Assembly (NCBI GenBank): GCA_026075535.2
Contig: AP026540.1
Coordinates: 10,664,001 to 10,728,000 of the forward strand
Source: Tricholoma matsutake
Taxonomy: Eukaryota; Basidiomycota; Agaricomycetes; Agaricales; Tricholomataceae
Direction of reading: 5' to 3'
Length of the DNA stretch: 64,000 nt
Numbering within the stretch: the first letter of the stretch is position 1; each line of letters opens with the position of its first letter. The notes beneath the pieces were generated by a model that saw nothing but the letters and a program-made list of their open reading frames with translations, made no database searches and had not been told where the DNA came from. Both the position numbers and the translations under genes were made by a program. This document shows, piece after piece, positions 42,350 through 53,737 of the stretch.

Positions 42350-43450
42350 GTGCAGAAGAAAATATACCCATCAGATTGCTTGTTGATACAAACAAAGTTA
42401 TTCCATACATGACAAAACACATTCCATGGCAAACATGAACACCAAGTGGAGGGTTGTCGGGCAATACAGCAGACCAAGAAGACAGAGCAACAACCTTAAG
42501 TACATAATCATGGCGGGAATACTGGTTCTGCAAGAGACAGAGAGCTACATGATGACAGGTTACTAAGACATGAGGCAAAGGAAGAACATAAATGCAAAGC
42601 AGCAAGAGCAATATTTGATAGAATGATCTCAAAAATGTAGAACACACAGTTGAACAACTTGCAGGATCAGGGGTATGCTGCACAGTCAAGACAACAATGC
42701 TCAAATTGAGCACATAGTCAGAAAAGTTTGTTTCAAGAGACTGCACATGCAGCTCAAGTGGGGTGACAGTCAAGGTAGAACTTTCTACCAGATGGGTGGG
42801 ACGGTCGAAGGTTTGGACAGTGGATGGCTGGCACTGGACAGTGCAGGGCACAGTGGGCTGTATGGAGAGCATGTAAGTGGATGGAGTCAGCAGGAATGTA
42901 AATTTACTCATGGTAGAAGCATACAAGCACCGTAGGGCAGTTGAGGTAGGCCTTTCAACCAGACGGATAGGGCAGATGAGGGTTTGGGCACCAGATGACT
43001 GACACTGAACAACTTGAGCCACAATGTGCTGCACGACAGATGTGTCAGTGGATGAAGTCAAGCAGGAATCAAAATTAACTGACAGTGGCAGCATATGAAC
43101 ACCATAGGACAGGCCATGCAGAACTTTCAACCAGGGGGATAGGACTGACAAGGGTTCAGATGGTGTGTGACTGATGCCAAACAGCAGGAGGCACAATGCG
43201 CTACACAGAAGATGTGCTAGTGGACAAAGTCAAGCAGGAATTGAAATTCATTCATGGTGGCAGAATACAAACACTGTGGGATAGTCCAGGTAGAGCTTTC
43301 AACCAGATGGATAGGATTAACAAGGGTTTTGATGGCAGATGACTGACACTGAACAGCTTGAGGCAAGATGCTCTATGGAAAAAGTTTGTCAGTGGACAGA
43401 GTTGGGCAATAATGGAAATTAACTCACAGTTATAGCATACAAACACTGTA
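42300..43450. repeat. 172-bp tandem repeat upstream of the Helitron gene
   Basis: The marker TTTCAACCAG (or TTTCTACCAG) recurs at about 42782, 42953, 43125 and 43297, spacing 170-172. Units also carry CAAGGGTTTxGATGGCAGATG-like and AGTGGATGxAGTCAxGCAGG-like words. A 298-codon minus-strand open frame (42300-43196) runs through the array and is probably a repeat by-product. The array lies where the Helitron promoter would be. Confidence 0.8.
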
Positions 43451-43659
43451 GAGCTGCAATATCAAGGAAACAGAACAATGCAAGCAAGAGGACATAGAAA
43501 ATATGCATGTCAAAGTGAAGAGCAAGTAGGGCGGTGGATGCCCCATCCCCCACACTGACATTTGCTTTTACAGAAAAGCATTCCCACAGACACCAAATCA
43601 ACAAACGAACATTTCCCACTGTCCAACGCTGTCACCACCATCATCCACAACACATTCCT

Positions 43660-44340
43660 CACTTCTTTCTAATTTGACATTCTTCATTAATTCTTTCAAC
43701 TAATTTTGTAGTTCTGGAAGCCTTCAGATATTATATTAAGTTTTTCTCTTAAACTTTTGGTTGTTATTTGGCTAACTACTCTTCTTTAGGACTTTTTGAC
43801 AACAGCCCACCCATCCTCTCCTCCCCTTGCAAATGGGATGTGAGATTGAATAGGAGGTATCAGAGAGCCCAGTTAGTGGGATAACCACAAGGTAGGTACC
43901 TCCTGCCATGTTGCAACCTCCCCAGCTGACAAAACACAAGACGGCAATCCCCTACACCCACACCGCTGTGAGCCCCTGCTTGCAGGGTGGACAACAGGAT
44001 GAAGAACGTCAGGACAAGCTGACACCATGACACCATCTCCAATTGCTGCCACGAGCAGCTGCTCACGGGGTGGAAATGGGGAGCACAATGGGAACGAGGA
44101 GGAGAAATAATGACCCCACTACCACTTCTTGCCTGTTTGTGGGGTGGATCACCAGAGGAAGAACAGGACAACAACGGGCAATCGCCACTGCAAGGAACTC
44201 CTCGTGTTCGAACCAGGGTGTTCATGGTAACCATTTTTCATGTCATTTTCCATTCCATTTTTTGTTCCCTTTTGTTTGTTCCTCTGCCAAATACACAAAA
44301 ATGAGTCAAAAATGAGTTTGAAAATGAGCCAAAAATGGCC
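43660..44340. repeat. Low-complexity block with palindrome copies i and j
   Basis: i: CTGTGAGC (43966-43973) with GCTTGCAG (43978-43985), two G-T pairs, then GGTGG. j: CCACGAGCA (44049-44057) with TGCTCACGG (44060-44068), two mismatches, then GGTGG. A degenerate third copy may lie at 44121-44143 (CCAC...GTGG, then GGTGGATC). The block lacks a gene and interrupts the region between the Helitron promoter repeats and the multi-exon cargo. Confidence 0.7.
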
Positions 44341-45450
44341 CAAGAATGGCTACTGTAAACTTGTAAACCCCATTGCTCAATTGTGAAAAGCTTGAAAATA
44401 TGCTAACAGTGAGGTAGTACTTTGCTAGAAGAGCCAGTTATGTGCTGTTTCATCATTGGACACTTTATTTGTATGTATTTGACTTAGTCATGGCTCAAAT
44501 GGCTTGAATGGCTTGAATGGCTTGAATGCTCAATTCAAGCCAAACATTCTATGTTGTACCATACCTACATGGAAAAAATACCAACCGATGTTCCATTGCA
44601 TTTCAAACATCAGACAACTTATGTTCATGGGAGGATATGTGCAGGGTGTGAAACACAAAATAAATTTTTATAGCGTGATGTACATAAGTCAAGACCAATA
44701 TAATATGCAATAACTGGCAGTTGTTCACTCCTGACCATTAACAGGCAATGCCAACAATATGACAAAGTGGATATTTGTCGAAAGACTTGTGGTGCCCCAT
44801 GATGCATCCCCACCAACATTTGAGAAGTCAGTGTTGGAAAATGTGAACTCCTTTGCACCATCAACATTGTGACCATTATAGATGGGTACTATGAAAGTAA
44901 GGTGAGCACATGGAAAGAAGAAAAAAAAAAAAAAAAAAGCACCTCATTGATCAAACATCTGGGTAGTGACATAATTATCAGGACAGCGAGCTGGACTGGG
45001 GCTATGCATAATGGTCAGGGTTTGAGATCCCACCTTTCTGGGAGATTACAGTGCAGAACTGGCTGTGTAGACCATCATATAAGAGAATGCAAAATAAAAG
45101 AAAAACAAGGAACAACTCACACAAAGACAATGGGAAAAAAGCAGATTTCGGCCTAGTTGTAAAGGCAATGCCCTCAGCAGAGATAGCACATGACATGGAG
45201 TAGAAGTTGAGGACTACACCCCAGAGAGTTGTGTTGCAGCAAAAGTCCTGTCAAAAGGGTGCAATACAAAACTTATGCACAGCTTTGGCATTGTCAGCAG
45301 CACCTGCTAAGCTTTCAGAAATGACACTGCATTCAGTTATGATGCCTGTCATCAGACAGATGGCTGTGGAGGATGGGTGCTTGAGTTTGAGACAACCACC
45401 TTCTTTGACAAACTCATCAGGTGATAGATAGGCAGGGTTGACAAAGATGC
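44341..45450. other. No clear gene; short repeats
   Basis: Contains four near-perfect copies of ATGGCTTGA(A) at 44489-44529 and a run of A at about 44920-44938. Small open frames show no recognisable domain. Confidence 0.4.
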
Positions 45451-45454
45451 CCGA

Positions 45455-47550
45455 TCAGGTAAAAAGGAGTGCCCAAACAAGAAGGCTGCATACAAACATG
45501 ACTGGTAAGCCTGAAAACAAGGAAGAAAGTTGTGAAACAACAAATGATATGACATCAATGCCAAACAAACTCACGATTTCTTTCAGGGTAACTACACCCA
45601 TTCCAATTGACATAACATAAGAATATTGCTTGACAGAGTGATACACTCTGTAGAGCAGAAATAATTGAGTAACAAATATGCAATGAAAGTGCCAGATGTA
45701 CCCAGGTAACCCCTTGTACAGTGGTACCAACTCACTATCCTGCATGCTAGGAAGCATAACTTGCATAGATGAATCCTCATCAACAGTACCACTGTTTTGG
45801 CCAGTCAACCAACAAAAGCAAATAGGAGGACTTTTGGACATACCCAGACTCAAAGGTGTCAGACTCGCAATCACCAGCCTCAATACCAGTTACAGGGTTG
45901 CCAGCCTCAGATAAATTATCGAGCACAAGAGTATCTTGGACAATTTGGTCATCAATAGCGACAGCAGCACCCAAATCACTGAAGGCATCATCCTCAGGCT
46001 GCAACTCCTTTGTAGCACTGAAAGGAGACTTAAGATCATTTTCCTCATCTTCAATGTTGTTCCTAATTCCATGGACAAAGCACATATGCATTCAGTGCTG
46101 TGACTGCACACAAAAACAGGACAGCTCATGGAGTAGCTGGCCACTCAGTTTCTGACAACTTGGGGGTAACAGCAGCAACTGGTTGAACAGGAGCTCTTTT
46201 TGATACATGGGTGGCACTAAGAGAACAGCCGAGAGGGATCAAAAACAAAAAAGGCAAGAGTTAGAGACAAAACTTACGATGTGATAGCACGAACTGACAG
46301 AGGCTCTGGCACAGGCACAACAGCCTTCACCAGTTTAGACTTGGGTTTGGTGAGAGGACTCGCTCTGCACAATAGAAAATGAAACTAGCATCAATTTAAA
46401 GGCAACATAACACTTACTGACCAGCAGTGTCTGGCTTGATGCTTTCCATGTACATAGCCTTTTCTGTCTTTATTTTGATATGCCTATACAATATTGATAA
46501 CTTGAAGTATGAAGAGAAAAACAGAAGCCCACTCACTCAGGATGAGAAGCCAGTTGTTTGCCACCACTTGTGTCACTTGCAGAAGGAAGTATTACATGTG
46601 AAGTAACAGACAACATGATATTAAAAAAATAACATACATGGTCAGATCCTTGACGGCAGTGACTGCAGAGCCTGGACAAGCTGGTCCTTGTGAACCAAAA
46701 ATAGGTAAGCTACTGGAAGCAGTAACAGACTGCATGGCAGCCAAAACCATATTTCTATGGGGAAGATGAGGTGAGGAATATAATAGACAATTGCTGGAAC
46801 TTATGAGACCGACACACCTGGGAGCTGTTGATAAGCCTGGGACCCAGGTGGTGGAGTCAGAGAAGCACAATGTCTACTTTTTGCAGTGCCATCAGGTTGG
46901 ACAATGTCCCTGATGGGAAAGCTCAGCTTACAGGAAACAAAAACAAAGAGTAGAGAAAACTACGCACACACATTTCTTTTTGGTTGGGCTGGAAGGTTCG
47001 ATGATTTCGCTGACACAATAAAGGTAAGTCACAGTTTGGGGGCAGGGCATGCACAGTACTGTGAGTAGGGAAAAAACAAAGGGTAGAGAAAACTATGTAC
47101 ACACGTTTCTTTTTGGTTGGGCTGGAAGGTTCGACGATTTCACTGACACAATAAAGGTAAGTCACAGTTTGGGGGCAGGGCATGCACAGACACATACACC
47201 TTGGACTCATCAGATTCGACAACTTTTTGCCTGATGTGATACTGTGAGTAGGGAGCAGCACAGACATCAAAAAATACTCACTTTGACTGCAAACGAGCAA
47301 CAGGTCTTTCATTTTGATAGTCAGGAAAAAATTGAAATACGAAGGGAAAAAAAAGTTCACCAACCTAGTGCTGGAATTTTTCTTGCTGGAAATAGTGAGG
47401 CAAGTGAGATACAAAAGCAGGGACAGCAGGAGGGGGTGTTGGCAAGTGACCTTCTTTTGAGTTTCCATTTTATTGCACAGAGATTGAAGAACATTGGCAA
47501 ACAGTAACAAGAAGAATCATGATTCCACGGTAACTTCGATGTGCAACATA
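45455..47550 (-). pseudogene. Probable multi-exon cargo gene, unknown family
   Basis: The minus strand has many small coding-like blocks bounded by GTAAG and AG. An example at 46276-46375 reads ASPLTKPKSKLVKAVVPVPE and then PLSVRAITS before GTAAG. Others are SESIKPDT-like near 46440, VLAAMQSVTASSSLPIFGSQ (46670-46760) and the acidic EEDENDLKS...DDAFSDLGAAVAID block (45780-46091). The composition (Lys/Pro/Ser, then acidic) suggests a disordered or nuclear protein. I do not recognise it and did not resolve all exons. Confidence 0.4.
46930..47205. repeat. 133-bp tandem duplication
   Basis: TTTCTTTTTGGTTGGGCTGG occurs at 46973 and 47106, followed in both by AAGGTTCGA.GATTTC.CTGACACAATAAAGGTAAGTCAC and GGGGGCAGGGCATGCACAG. 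Two copies, period 133. The unit includes splice-like signals of the surrounding gene, so it looks like an exon duplication. Confidence 0.85.
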
Positions 47551-47886
47551 TCAACAATGAAACATCAATGATCGCAGAAGCTCAACACTTCATCAGCAGT
47601 TTCAAACCATTGGACAGTCTGTATGAAGCAAACAGGTGAGCACAGGTACATACAGAAAAGTGAATCCAATAACTGAACCAGCAAAAAGAGTTGGGGTTCT
47701 GTGGAGCCAATAATACATATATCTATATTTGTCTGGGAAGCAAGTTGCACCATGCATCATATGGATTCTTGTACTGTGGCATTGTGCAGATCGCATTCAG
47801 AAGTATAGCCTCTTGCAGACCACAGGTACAGCAACCAGGTAAAAAAGGCACAATGAGTGTCAGTGTTAAAAAAGCCAAGGAGCAAG

Positions 47887-48701
47887 TAGTGTTTAAAGGT
47901 CCAGTCTGTAGGACCGAAAAAAAGACCAAAACTTAACTGAACTAGTCCAATTAGGACTGGACCAGTGGTCTATTTATGGACCAGTCTTTTTCAGTCCAGT
48001 TGCTGGTCTTTTGTTTTGAAAAATATAGTAGGACTGATGAAAAACTGGGTGCAACTGGTATTTCATCCCAACGTATGTTGGACCTTACTTCCACACATAT
48101 TTACTTCATTTTCGGTCCCTGGATCATCAAAAACGGTCAAGAATTGGTTGAGATATGACCAAAAACATTTTTGTATGAGTATTTTGTTGTATCAGAACAA
48201 CTTTGATTGCATTGCTTATTACCTGAGCCATAATTTTTTTTGTACAGCTATATGACATCATAAAAGTAACAACAACACACCTAATCATTTGTACCATGGG
48301 ATTTTATTCATATAACAGCCCAAATGAGTGCAACTACAAACTACAAATTACAAACTACAGACTGCAACTTGAATGCATGTCCTTTCAGTTTTGGCCATAT
48401 CTCAGTCAAACCTTGACAGAATTGCTTAAATGTTGGATCAGTCTACAGAGCATTACAATCTCTATCCATGAATATAATATATATGAGGTAATGGTCATAT
48501 TTGTTGAGATACATATGGGTTATTTGGCACAATAAATTTTATGACAAAAGACCGGTCCAAACCAGTCTTTTTTCGGTCCATGGACCAATTAGGACTGGTC
48601 CTAAAGGGTCCGGTTGCAGTCCTCCAATATTTGGGTTGGTCCTAGACCGGTTGCCCCATTTTGAAGTCAAAAACCAGACTGGACTGGACCTTTAAACACT
48701 A
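47887..48701. mobile_element. 815-bp non-autonomous hAT-like element
   Basis: Terminal inverted repeat TAGTGTTTAAAGGTCCAGTC at the left (47887) and its complement ending at 48701, with the exact 8-bp duplication GGAGCAAG at 47879-47886 and 48702-48709. The left and right subterminal parts correspond to the L-type and R-type ends of the large elements around it (AGGACC against CTGGTTTTTGAC). No protein is encoded. The AT-rich centre has nothing notable. This copy establishes which two ends belong to one element. Confidence 0.9.
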
Positions 48702-48709
48702 GGAGCAAG

Positions 48710-49213
48710 AACATTCAAACACATGTGATATCCCAGCCACAACTTTGGCACCTCGACTGGTACTTCCACTGGCATACTGAATTGAAATGAGAGCCATCAA
48801 ATGAGGACTTTGGTCGACAGAACACAAGACACAATGTGTATCTGACTCAGGGCGACTCGGATAACAACACTCATTTTCAATCAAGCCAGGGCTGAGCAAA
48901 CAAGCACCTGGTGACATGATGGATCACAAGAAACAGGTTAACTGCAATGTGTGCACAATGAACATGGATAAATGGTATCTGGATGCAGCAGCAATAACTT
49001 CTAGAGCCTAAACAGAGTCTTGTCAGCATGAAAAGGTTGGATATGCAATAACTCATGGGCCAGTGCATTGTGATTGACAAGATTTATCAGACCCAGCTTC
49101 TATACTTCCATACTTCTGTAAACCCAGATGAAAAATGCTCCCAGACCATGACACAGCTGGTCACAAGCAGAACAGTGTACTTTTGCTCAGCAACACAATC
49201 ATGACGATCCACC
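48710..49213. other. Between the small hAT-like element and the five-exon gene
   Basis: Minus-strand open frames of 66-72 codons at 48699-49080 include a Cys-containing block (CCYPSRPESDTHCVLC) that could be an exon of the minus-strand cargo gene. Otherwise nothing is recognised. Confidence 0.3.
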
Positions 49214-50297
49214 ATGGACAAGTTTTACAACATCACAGGAGCTGGTGAGCCAATGATACCGAATGCTGAATTGCAACTAATATAGGGAATAGCAGAAGCA
49301 CTGGAGAAGAGCGCTGCTAAAAACAATGAAGTTGAGGACCGGCATTTGGCAAGCCTAATGAAAGTGAGTATAGCTCTGGCTGAGGCCTCAAACACAACAC
49401 TCACCCTAAGCAGGTTCCACAATGGCAGTCAAAGTTCAAGGTTAAATGCTTTGAGGCACCACAGACACTCTCCTTGGTGCATACAGAAGGAGGTGACGAA
49501 GTGGCAGAGGAAGCAGTATTTCTTGTCCAAGGAGTGTTATCTAGCAAAAGTTTGCTGCCTGTTCTAGACAAAATCAGGTGAGCTCATGAAATCACTAGTG
49601 ATGTCCATTGGTGAATGATCAAAGCAAGAATGACCAACCACAAAACCTGGATGCTGACTCAAACCACAGCTGCTGTGACAGAAGGCAATACTCTTGAAGC
49701 TTCAAACAGATATCTTACAGCCCAACGTGACACACCTGGAATGGTCTCCATTCCAATTCCAGCTTCGATAGATCCTCATGGCATTCTCAGCAAACTAACC
49801 AAGGAAGGGTTCATATATGGCAAGGAAAACAAAGTTCAATTTTATCAGGTCCACATGAACACTGAAGATACAAAACAGTAAGAGGGTCATCTCAACATGT
49901 CAACACGTCAACACTTATGAAAATGCTGATGAACTGAATGTCTAGCATTGAACCAGCGGCACCACACATATTTCGAATTGGAGACATAGTCAAGATCCAA
50001 GTATCTTTTGTGGTCGTACCGCTGAAGGACAACAAGTACAAGATGATAGTCATGTTGAGGTCTATCGCATGGTTAGATCCGCATTTCAGCCAAGTAAGAA
50101 GAACACAAGCTTGTGTTGAGGAGCAACTACTGACTGCATTTGTATATCAGGAAGCTTTGAAAAGCCAAATGCATGTGCCCGAGCAGATTCAGCGCATAAC
50201 ATTGAAACAGTGGGTAGGTTATGGAGAATATGTAGATGCTGAAGAAGAGGGAATGCTGATTGATCACCATGTTGACTGGTGCCAGAAGAAAGCGTAA
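49214..50297 (+). pseudogene. Five-exon cargo gene of an uncharacterised basidiomycete family, nearly intact
   Basis: Exons 49214-49363, 49414-49577, 49629-49877, 49946-50093 and 50151-50297 are joined by four GT-AG introns of 50, 51, 68 and 57 nt, all keeping frame. Protein segments: EALEKSAAKNNEVEDRHLAS, VPQWQSKFKVKCFEAPQTLS, ITPASIDPHG-like (IPASIDPHGILSKLTKEGF), then FRIGDIVKIQVSFVVVPLKD and YKMIVMLRSIAWLD, ending HVDWCQKKA. One in-frame TAG at 49283 in exon 1 is the only lesion I see. The block RIGDIV..Q.SFV.VPLK...Y+M...LRSI..LD recurs, as I recall, in many uncharacterised basidiomycete proteins from repeat-rich regions. Its function is unknown. Confidence 0.65.
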
Positions 50298-51379
50298 AAA
50301 TGATATGTAACTAAAGTGAGTAAATATAGATTGCACTTTATGATACTTAAAACATACATGCACATGACACATTTACCAGACAATGCATAACATACTACAA
50401 GAGATGATCACTTTGGGTCACAATTTTTTCCAACCCTACTGACAGATGTTGGAGTCCTTCTCCTACAATGATGTGAACCAAGGAAAATTGGCAGAACAAC
50501 AAATGAAAACATACATATTCACAGAAACTTTACTTTGGATAGAGATATGCTATTACAAACAGGAGTTTGGGCCAGTAAACTGATTACCAAAACATCGACA
50601 TTAAGCCAGAAACTTGAGGACGATGCACCTACTTTGCAACGTCAGGCAAATCTAGGTCTGAGCTCACGTAAACTGCCATAGCTCGCAGACAGGTCAGGAG
50701 AACCTGAATATGGTGTACTTTTGAAACAGGTAAGTGCAGATCATGAAAAAACTCAAGGCACACACACATATCTCCTGACCCTGGGCTAGCTTGGTTCTCC
50801 ATCTTCATTCCTTTCCTTGCAGGCTGGTGAGCAGCATCAGTGGCAACAGTCCTGTGTTTAGGTCTGCTTGGCGTATAAGGCTCCCTATGATGACATAAAA
50901 AGGATGCACGGAAATCAGTGTGGAATGAGCAGAGAGTGAGAGAGCATGAGAGAGAGAGAGAGGAACAAGGAGACAACATTGAACTTCACCATCCAGGGGC
51001 TCCCACTGTAGAGGCTGGATGGCTCAGTCAATGTGCCCACCACAGGGTAGACAGTGCAAACGATGGGGAAGAGGGAAAGAGACAATGCCCACATGCAAGC
51101 GAACTGCCAGTGTGATCGAGAGTGATCAAGCCCAGCATCCATCCAAGCCGGGAACTGAATAGATGCTCCACAGGCACCTGATGGTCCCTGACCCAATCAT
51201 GTGTGACTGCTTGCAGCTCAGGAGCATCTTTTCCCAGAGAGAAGTGCCCTCTCCAAGTCCAGTGCGAGGCAGTGCAAAAATGTGGTGCAATATTCAGAGT
51301 CTGACTGGCTAAAACTGCACGATTAGATGTCTGACCCATTTTTTTTGGCAGGTCCAGGATGGTATAAGACCAACTCCTC
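50298..51379 (-). other. Possible further exons on the minus strand
   Basis: A 116-codon minus frame (50629-50979) contains EPYTPSRPKHRTVATDAAHQ followed by PARKGMKMENQ, bounded by AG and GT-like signals. This basic Ser/Pro/Lys block looks like an exon of a cargo gene. The other half, with (GA)n at about 50935-50965, shows nothing. Confidence 0.35.
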
Positions 51380-51720
51380 AATACTGAGAACTTGGAACCC
51401 TTCAAATGACATGTAAATATGTTAGAATAGAGTGTAAGATGATGCTTAACAGTGGAAAACTCACCAAGATATATCATGGTTGTGTAATACCCCCCTCCAA
51501 GCAGAATCCTATCATAACAAAAGAATGGCAAAATGTGATGCTCTCATCTCTTTGGACCCTTCAAACGACATGTAAATATGTTAGAATCAAGTATAAGTAA
51601 GATCAAGCTTAAGAAAGGAAAATTCACAGAGATATATCATGATTGTGTAATACCCCCCTCCAAGCAAAATCTTATTATAACAGAAGAATGAAAAGATGTG
51701 TTCCTCTCATCTACAACATG
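51380..51720. repeat. 159-bp tandem repeat, right array
   Basis: CCCTTCAA at 51398 and 51557 (period 159), with TTAACAGTGGAAAACTCACC and GTGTAATACCCCCCTCCAAG in the units. Same orientation as the array at 34960-35345, i.e. direct, not inverted, with respect to the terminal inverted repeats of the 17.8 kb element. Confidence 0.85.
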
Positions 51721-52940
51721 TGATGCAAATAATGCATATTATGTGTTCATTTACTGTGAACAAACAAGTGCAACTACTACAACATATATAAACCCCAGCA
51801 ATTCACATGGCCTCCCCCCTCATAGTTAGCTTCTTATACATAATATGTACTTTAGTTTATTATTTTATAGGGTATATAATCTAAGTGTAAAAAGATCGGT
51901 TACAACTGGTTTTATAATGGTTTTCGAATGTTTTCAAAACAAGTTAACTGTTAACTGAACCGTGGTTTCAGTTACTCACTTTTTCAGAAAAATGGACCAG
52001 ACTGATGCATGGACCGCGGTTTGGTCTAGTTTGGTCTACAGTCCTATGGACTGAACCTTGAAACACTAATCACTGCACGATCACTCAATCTGGCAGTTGC
52101 CGGACAATATGATGCTGGGCACCCAGATGTCATTTTGCTGCACGTTGAGCACCAGAAATGAGTAGGACCTTGTAAGCATGTAGTAATTTATATTTATGCT
52201 CCAAACCTCACCTCCCAACAGTCAAAATCTTATTTGAAAGGAAAGAAAGTGAGTAACAGGGCAAGTGACAGTTTTGATAGTTTTACAGCTATAACTTATC
52301 TTCCAATGAGTCAAATTTAAAAAGCCATGCAGTTCTAGATTCCCCCAAGAATATAGAATAGATTTCAGAGTGAAAATGGCAAGTTGTTATTTCTCACATT
52401 TTTGCCATTTGTGAGCTTAATACATGTCAGAAAATAGTTTAAAGGCTTGGAAATAAATCACAGAGTGTATCAGTATGTTCTGGAATAAGTAGTTAAGTGT
52501 TTTATGTGATGTGGAAGGGTTGTGGCCAGATATACTGCAAAAATGCATTGATTTGAAGACTTGATCAACTTGAGTTTGATGAGTTCTCATGCATTTGCAA
52601 TACTAAACATAAAAATAAAATTCAAGTTGTAGTAGATTAATACAATACTCCCCCATATTATCTCAACTGTATTTTTACCATTGGCAACAGTGGAGGAGGC
52701 CCCGGGGTTGTTGAGATCAATGCACTCACTGCATTGATCACTATCCTGCAATTGCCAGAACAAGTGATTGACTATGTGCATACACATTCATTCTGGCAAC
52801 TCAACCTTCCCTCCTTTGTTCATCCACCCTCTGGGGCTTTTTGACACTGCATCACCACCCTGTCAGCACCCATGACCACACAAGCCAACAAACACAATGC
52901 AGGGGGCCAAATGATGAACTAATGTTGTTTGGGCTCTTGG

Positions 52941-53737
52941 GTACATTTCTTTTTAGTTGATTTCTTTCTTTTAAACTAACTAAATGTTTTTCTTCATTTT
53001 TAGGTTCCAGGATCTTGATAACAACATTGTCCACCCACCAAACAACACACACGAACCCTGTAGGTACCCCACACAAGCCCTGCACTGCCGCTGTGAGCCT
53101 CTGCTCACAGGGCAGCAATGGGTCTGTTTCTGGACTGTGATGACCACAGCTGATGCCTGCACCCTATGCTGCCACTGCAAGCCTCTGCTCACAGGGTGGC
53201 AATGGGCCCTTTCCCATACAATGACGACTACATGAATGGTGAGGAGGACAAATGACAAGGATGACAGATGGAGAATGACAGGGACAACAAAGGGGGATGA
53301 AGAATGATGAACGACAGGGATGACAAATGACAGGGGCAACGAATGATGGACGAGGAATGACAGAACATTGTTCATCATCATTCTGGCCTTAGGTGAGTTT
53401 CTTCCTTTTCTTTTCTTTTAACTAACTAATGGTTTTCTCTTTGTTCCTAGGTTTAACATATGCTATAATGACACCCCATGCCCAACCCTGGCACTCTGTT
53501 CTGAGCCACCGCTGCAAGCCCCTGCTTGCAGGGTGAATGGGAGGGCAAACGGCTAGGATAACAAACAGCCAGGACAACAAATGATGGTGACAACTAACAG
53601 TGGGGAAAATGAACCGTTGGGATGGCCAATGACAGCAGCAAGAACACCAGAACCCACACCCTCACTACAAGTACAAGAGGGTATGACTTTTTTTTGTTTG
53701 GTTCTCGTTTTCATTTTCATTTGTTCATTCTCTAGCT
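52941..53737 (+). other. Three intron-like modules between palindromes
   Basis: 52941-53003 (GTACAT ... AACTAAC ... TTTTTAG), 53393-53450 (GTGAGT ... AACTAAC ... TTCCTAG) and 53681-53737 (GTATGA ... TCTCTAG). Lengths 63, 58 and 57 nt. The segments between them are made of GACAAC, AATGACAG and AACAAATGA words, with no protein domain. Confidence 0.6.

Larger units (their letters stand above)
34287..52068. mobile_element. 17.8 kb hAT-like TIR element with composite cargo, 8-bp duplication
   Basis: Left terminus TAGTGTTTTAAGG at 34287, right terminus CCTTGAAACACTA ending at 52068. The exact 8-bp direct repeat ATCACTGC flanks it (34279-34286 and 52069-52076). YARNG-type ends plus an 8-bp duplication fit the hAT superfamily. 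The two ends differ beyond the first 20 bp: an R-type end with CAGTCTGGTTTTTTGACC on the left, an L-type end with CAGTCCATAGGAC on the right. The same pair of end types bounds the 815-bp element inside it. Inside are hairpin repeats, 159-bp repeats near both ends, a decayed Helitron rep-helicase (minus), tandem repeats, multi-exon cargo on both strands and the small relative. I find no hAT transposase, so it was either mobilised in trans or has lost its own gene. Confidence 0.7.

Noticed and set aside
42300..43196. A 298-codon minus-strand open frame upstream of the Helitron gene
   Set aside because: It runs through a 172-bp tandem array and its protein is itself repetitive (WLKVLHGLS, WLKALPGLS blocks), so it is most likely a by-product of the repeat.
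44205..44225. A GTTCGAACC word that could be a tRNA B box
   Set aside because: No acceptor or anticodon arms can be folded around it.
49245..49285. A 41-nt GTGAGC...ATATAG intron that would remove the TAG in exon 1 of the five-exon gene
   Set aside because: Splicing there shifts the frame and leads quickly to another stop, while the unspliced frame keeps the coding-like EALEKSAAKNNEVEDRHL stretch.
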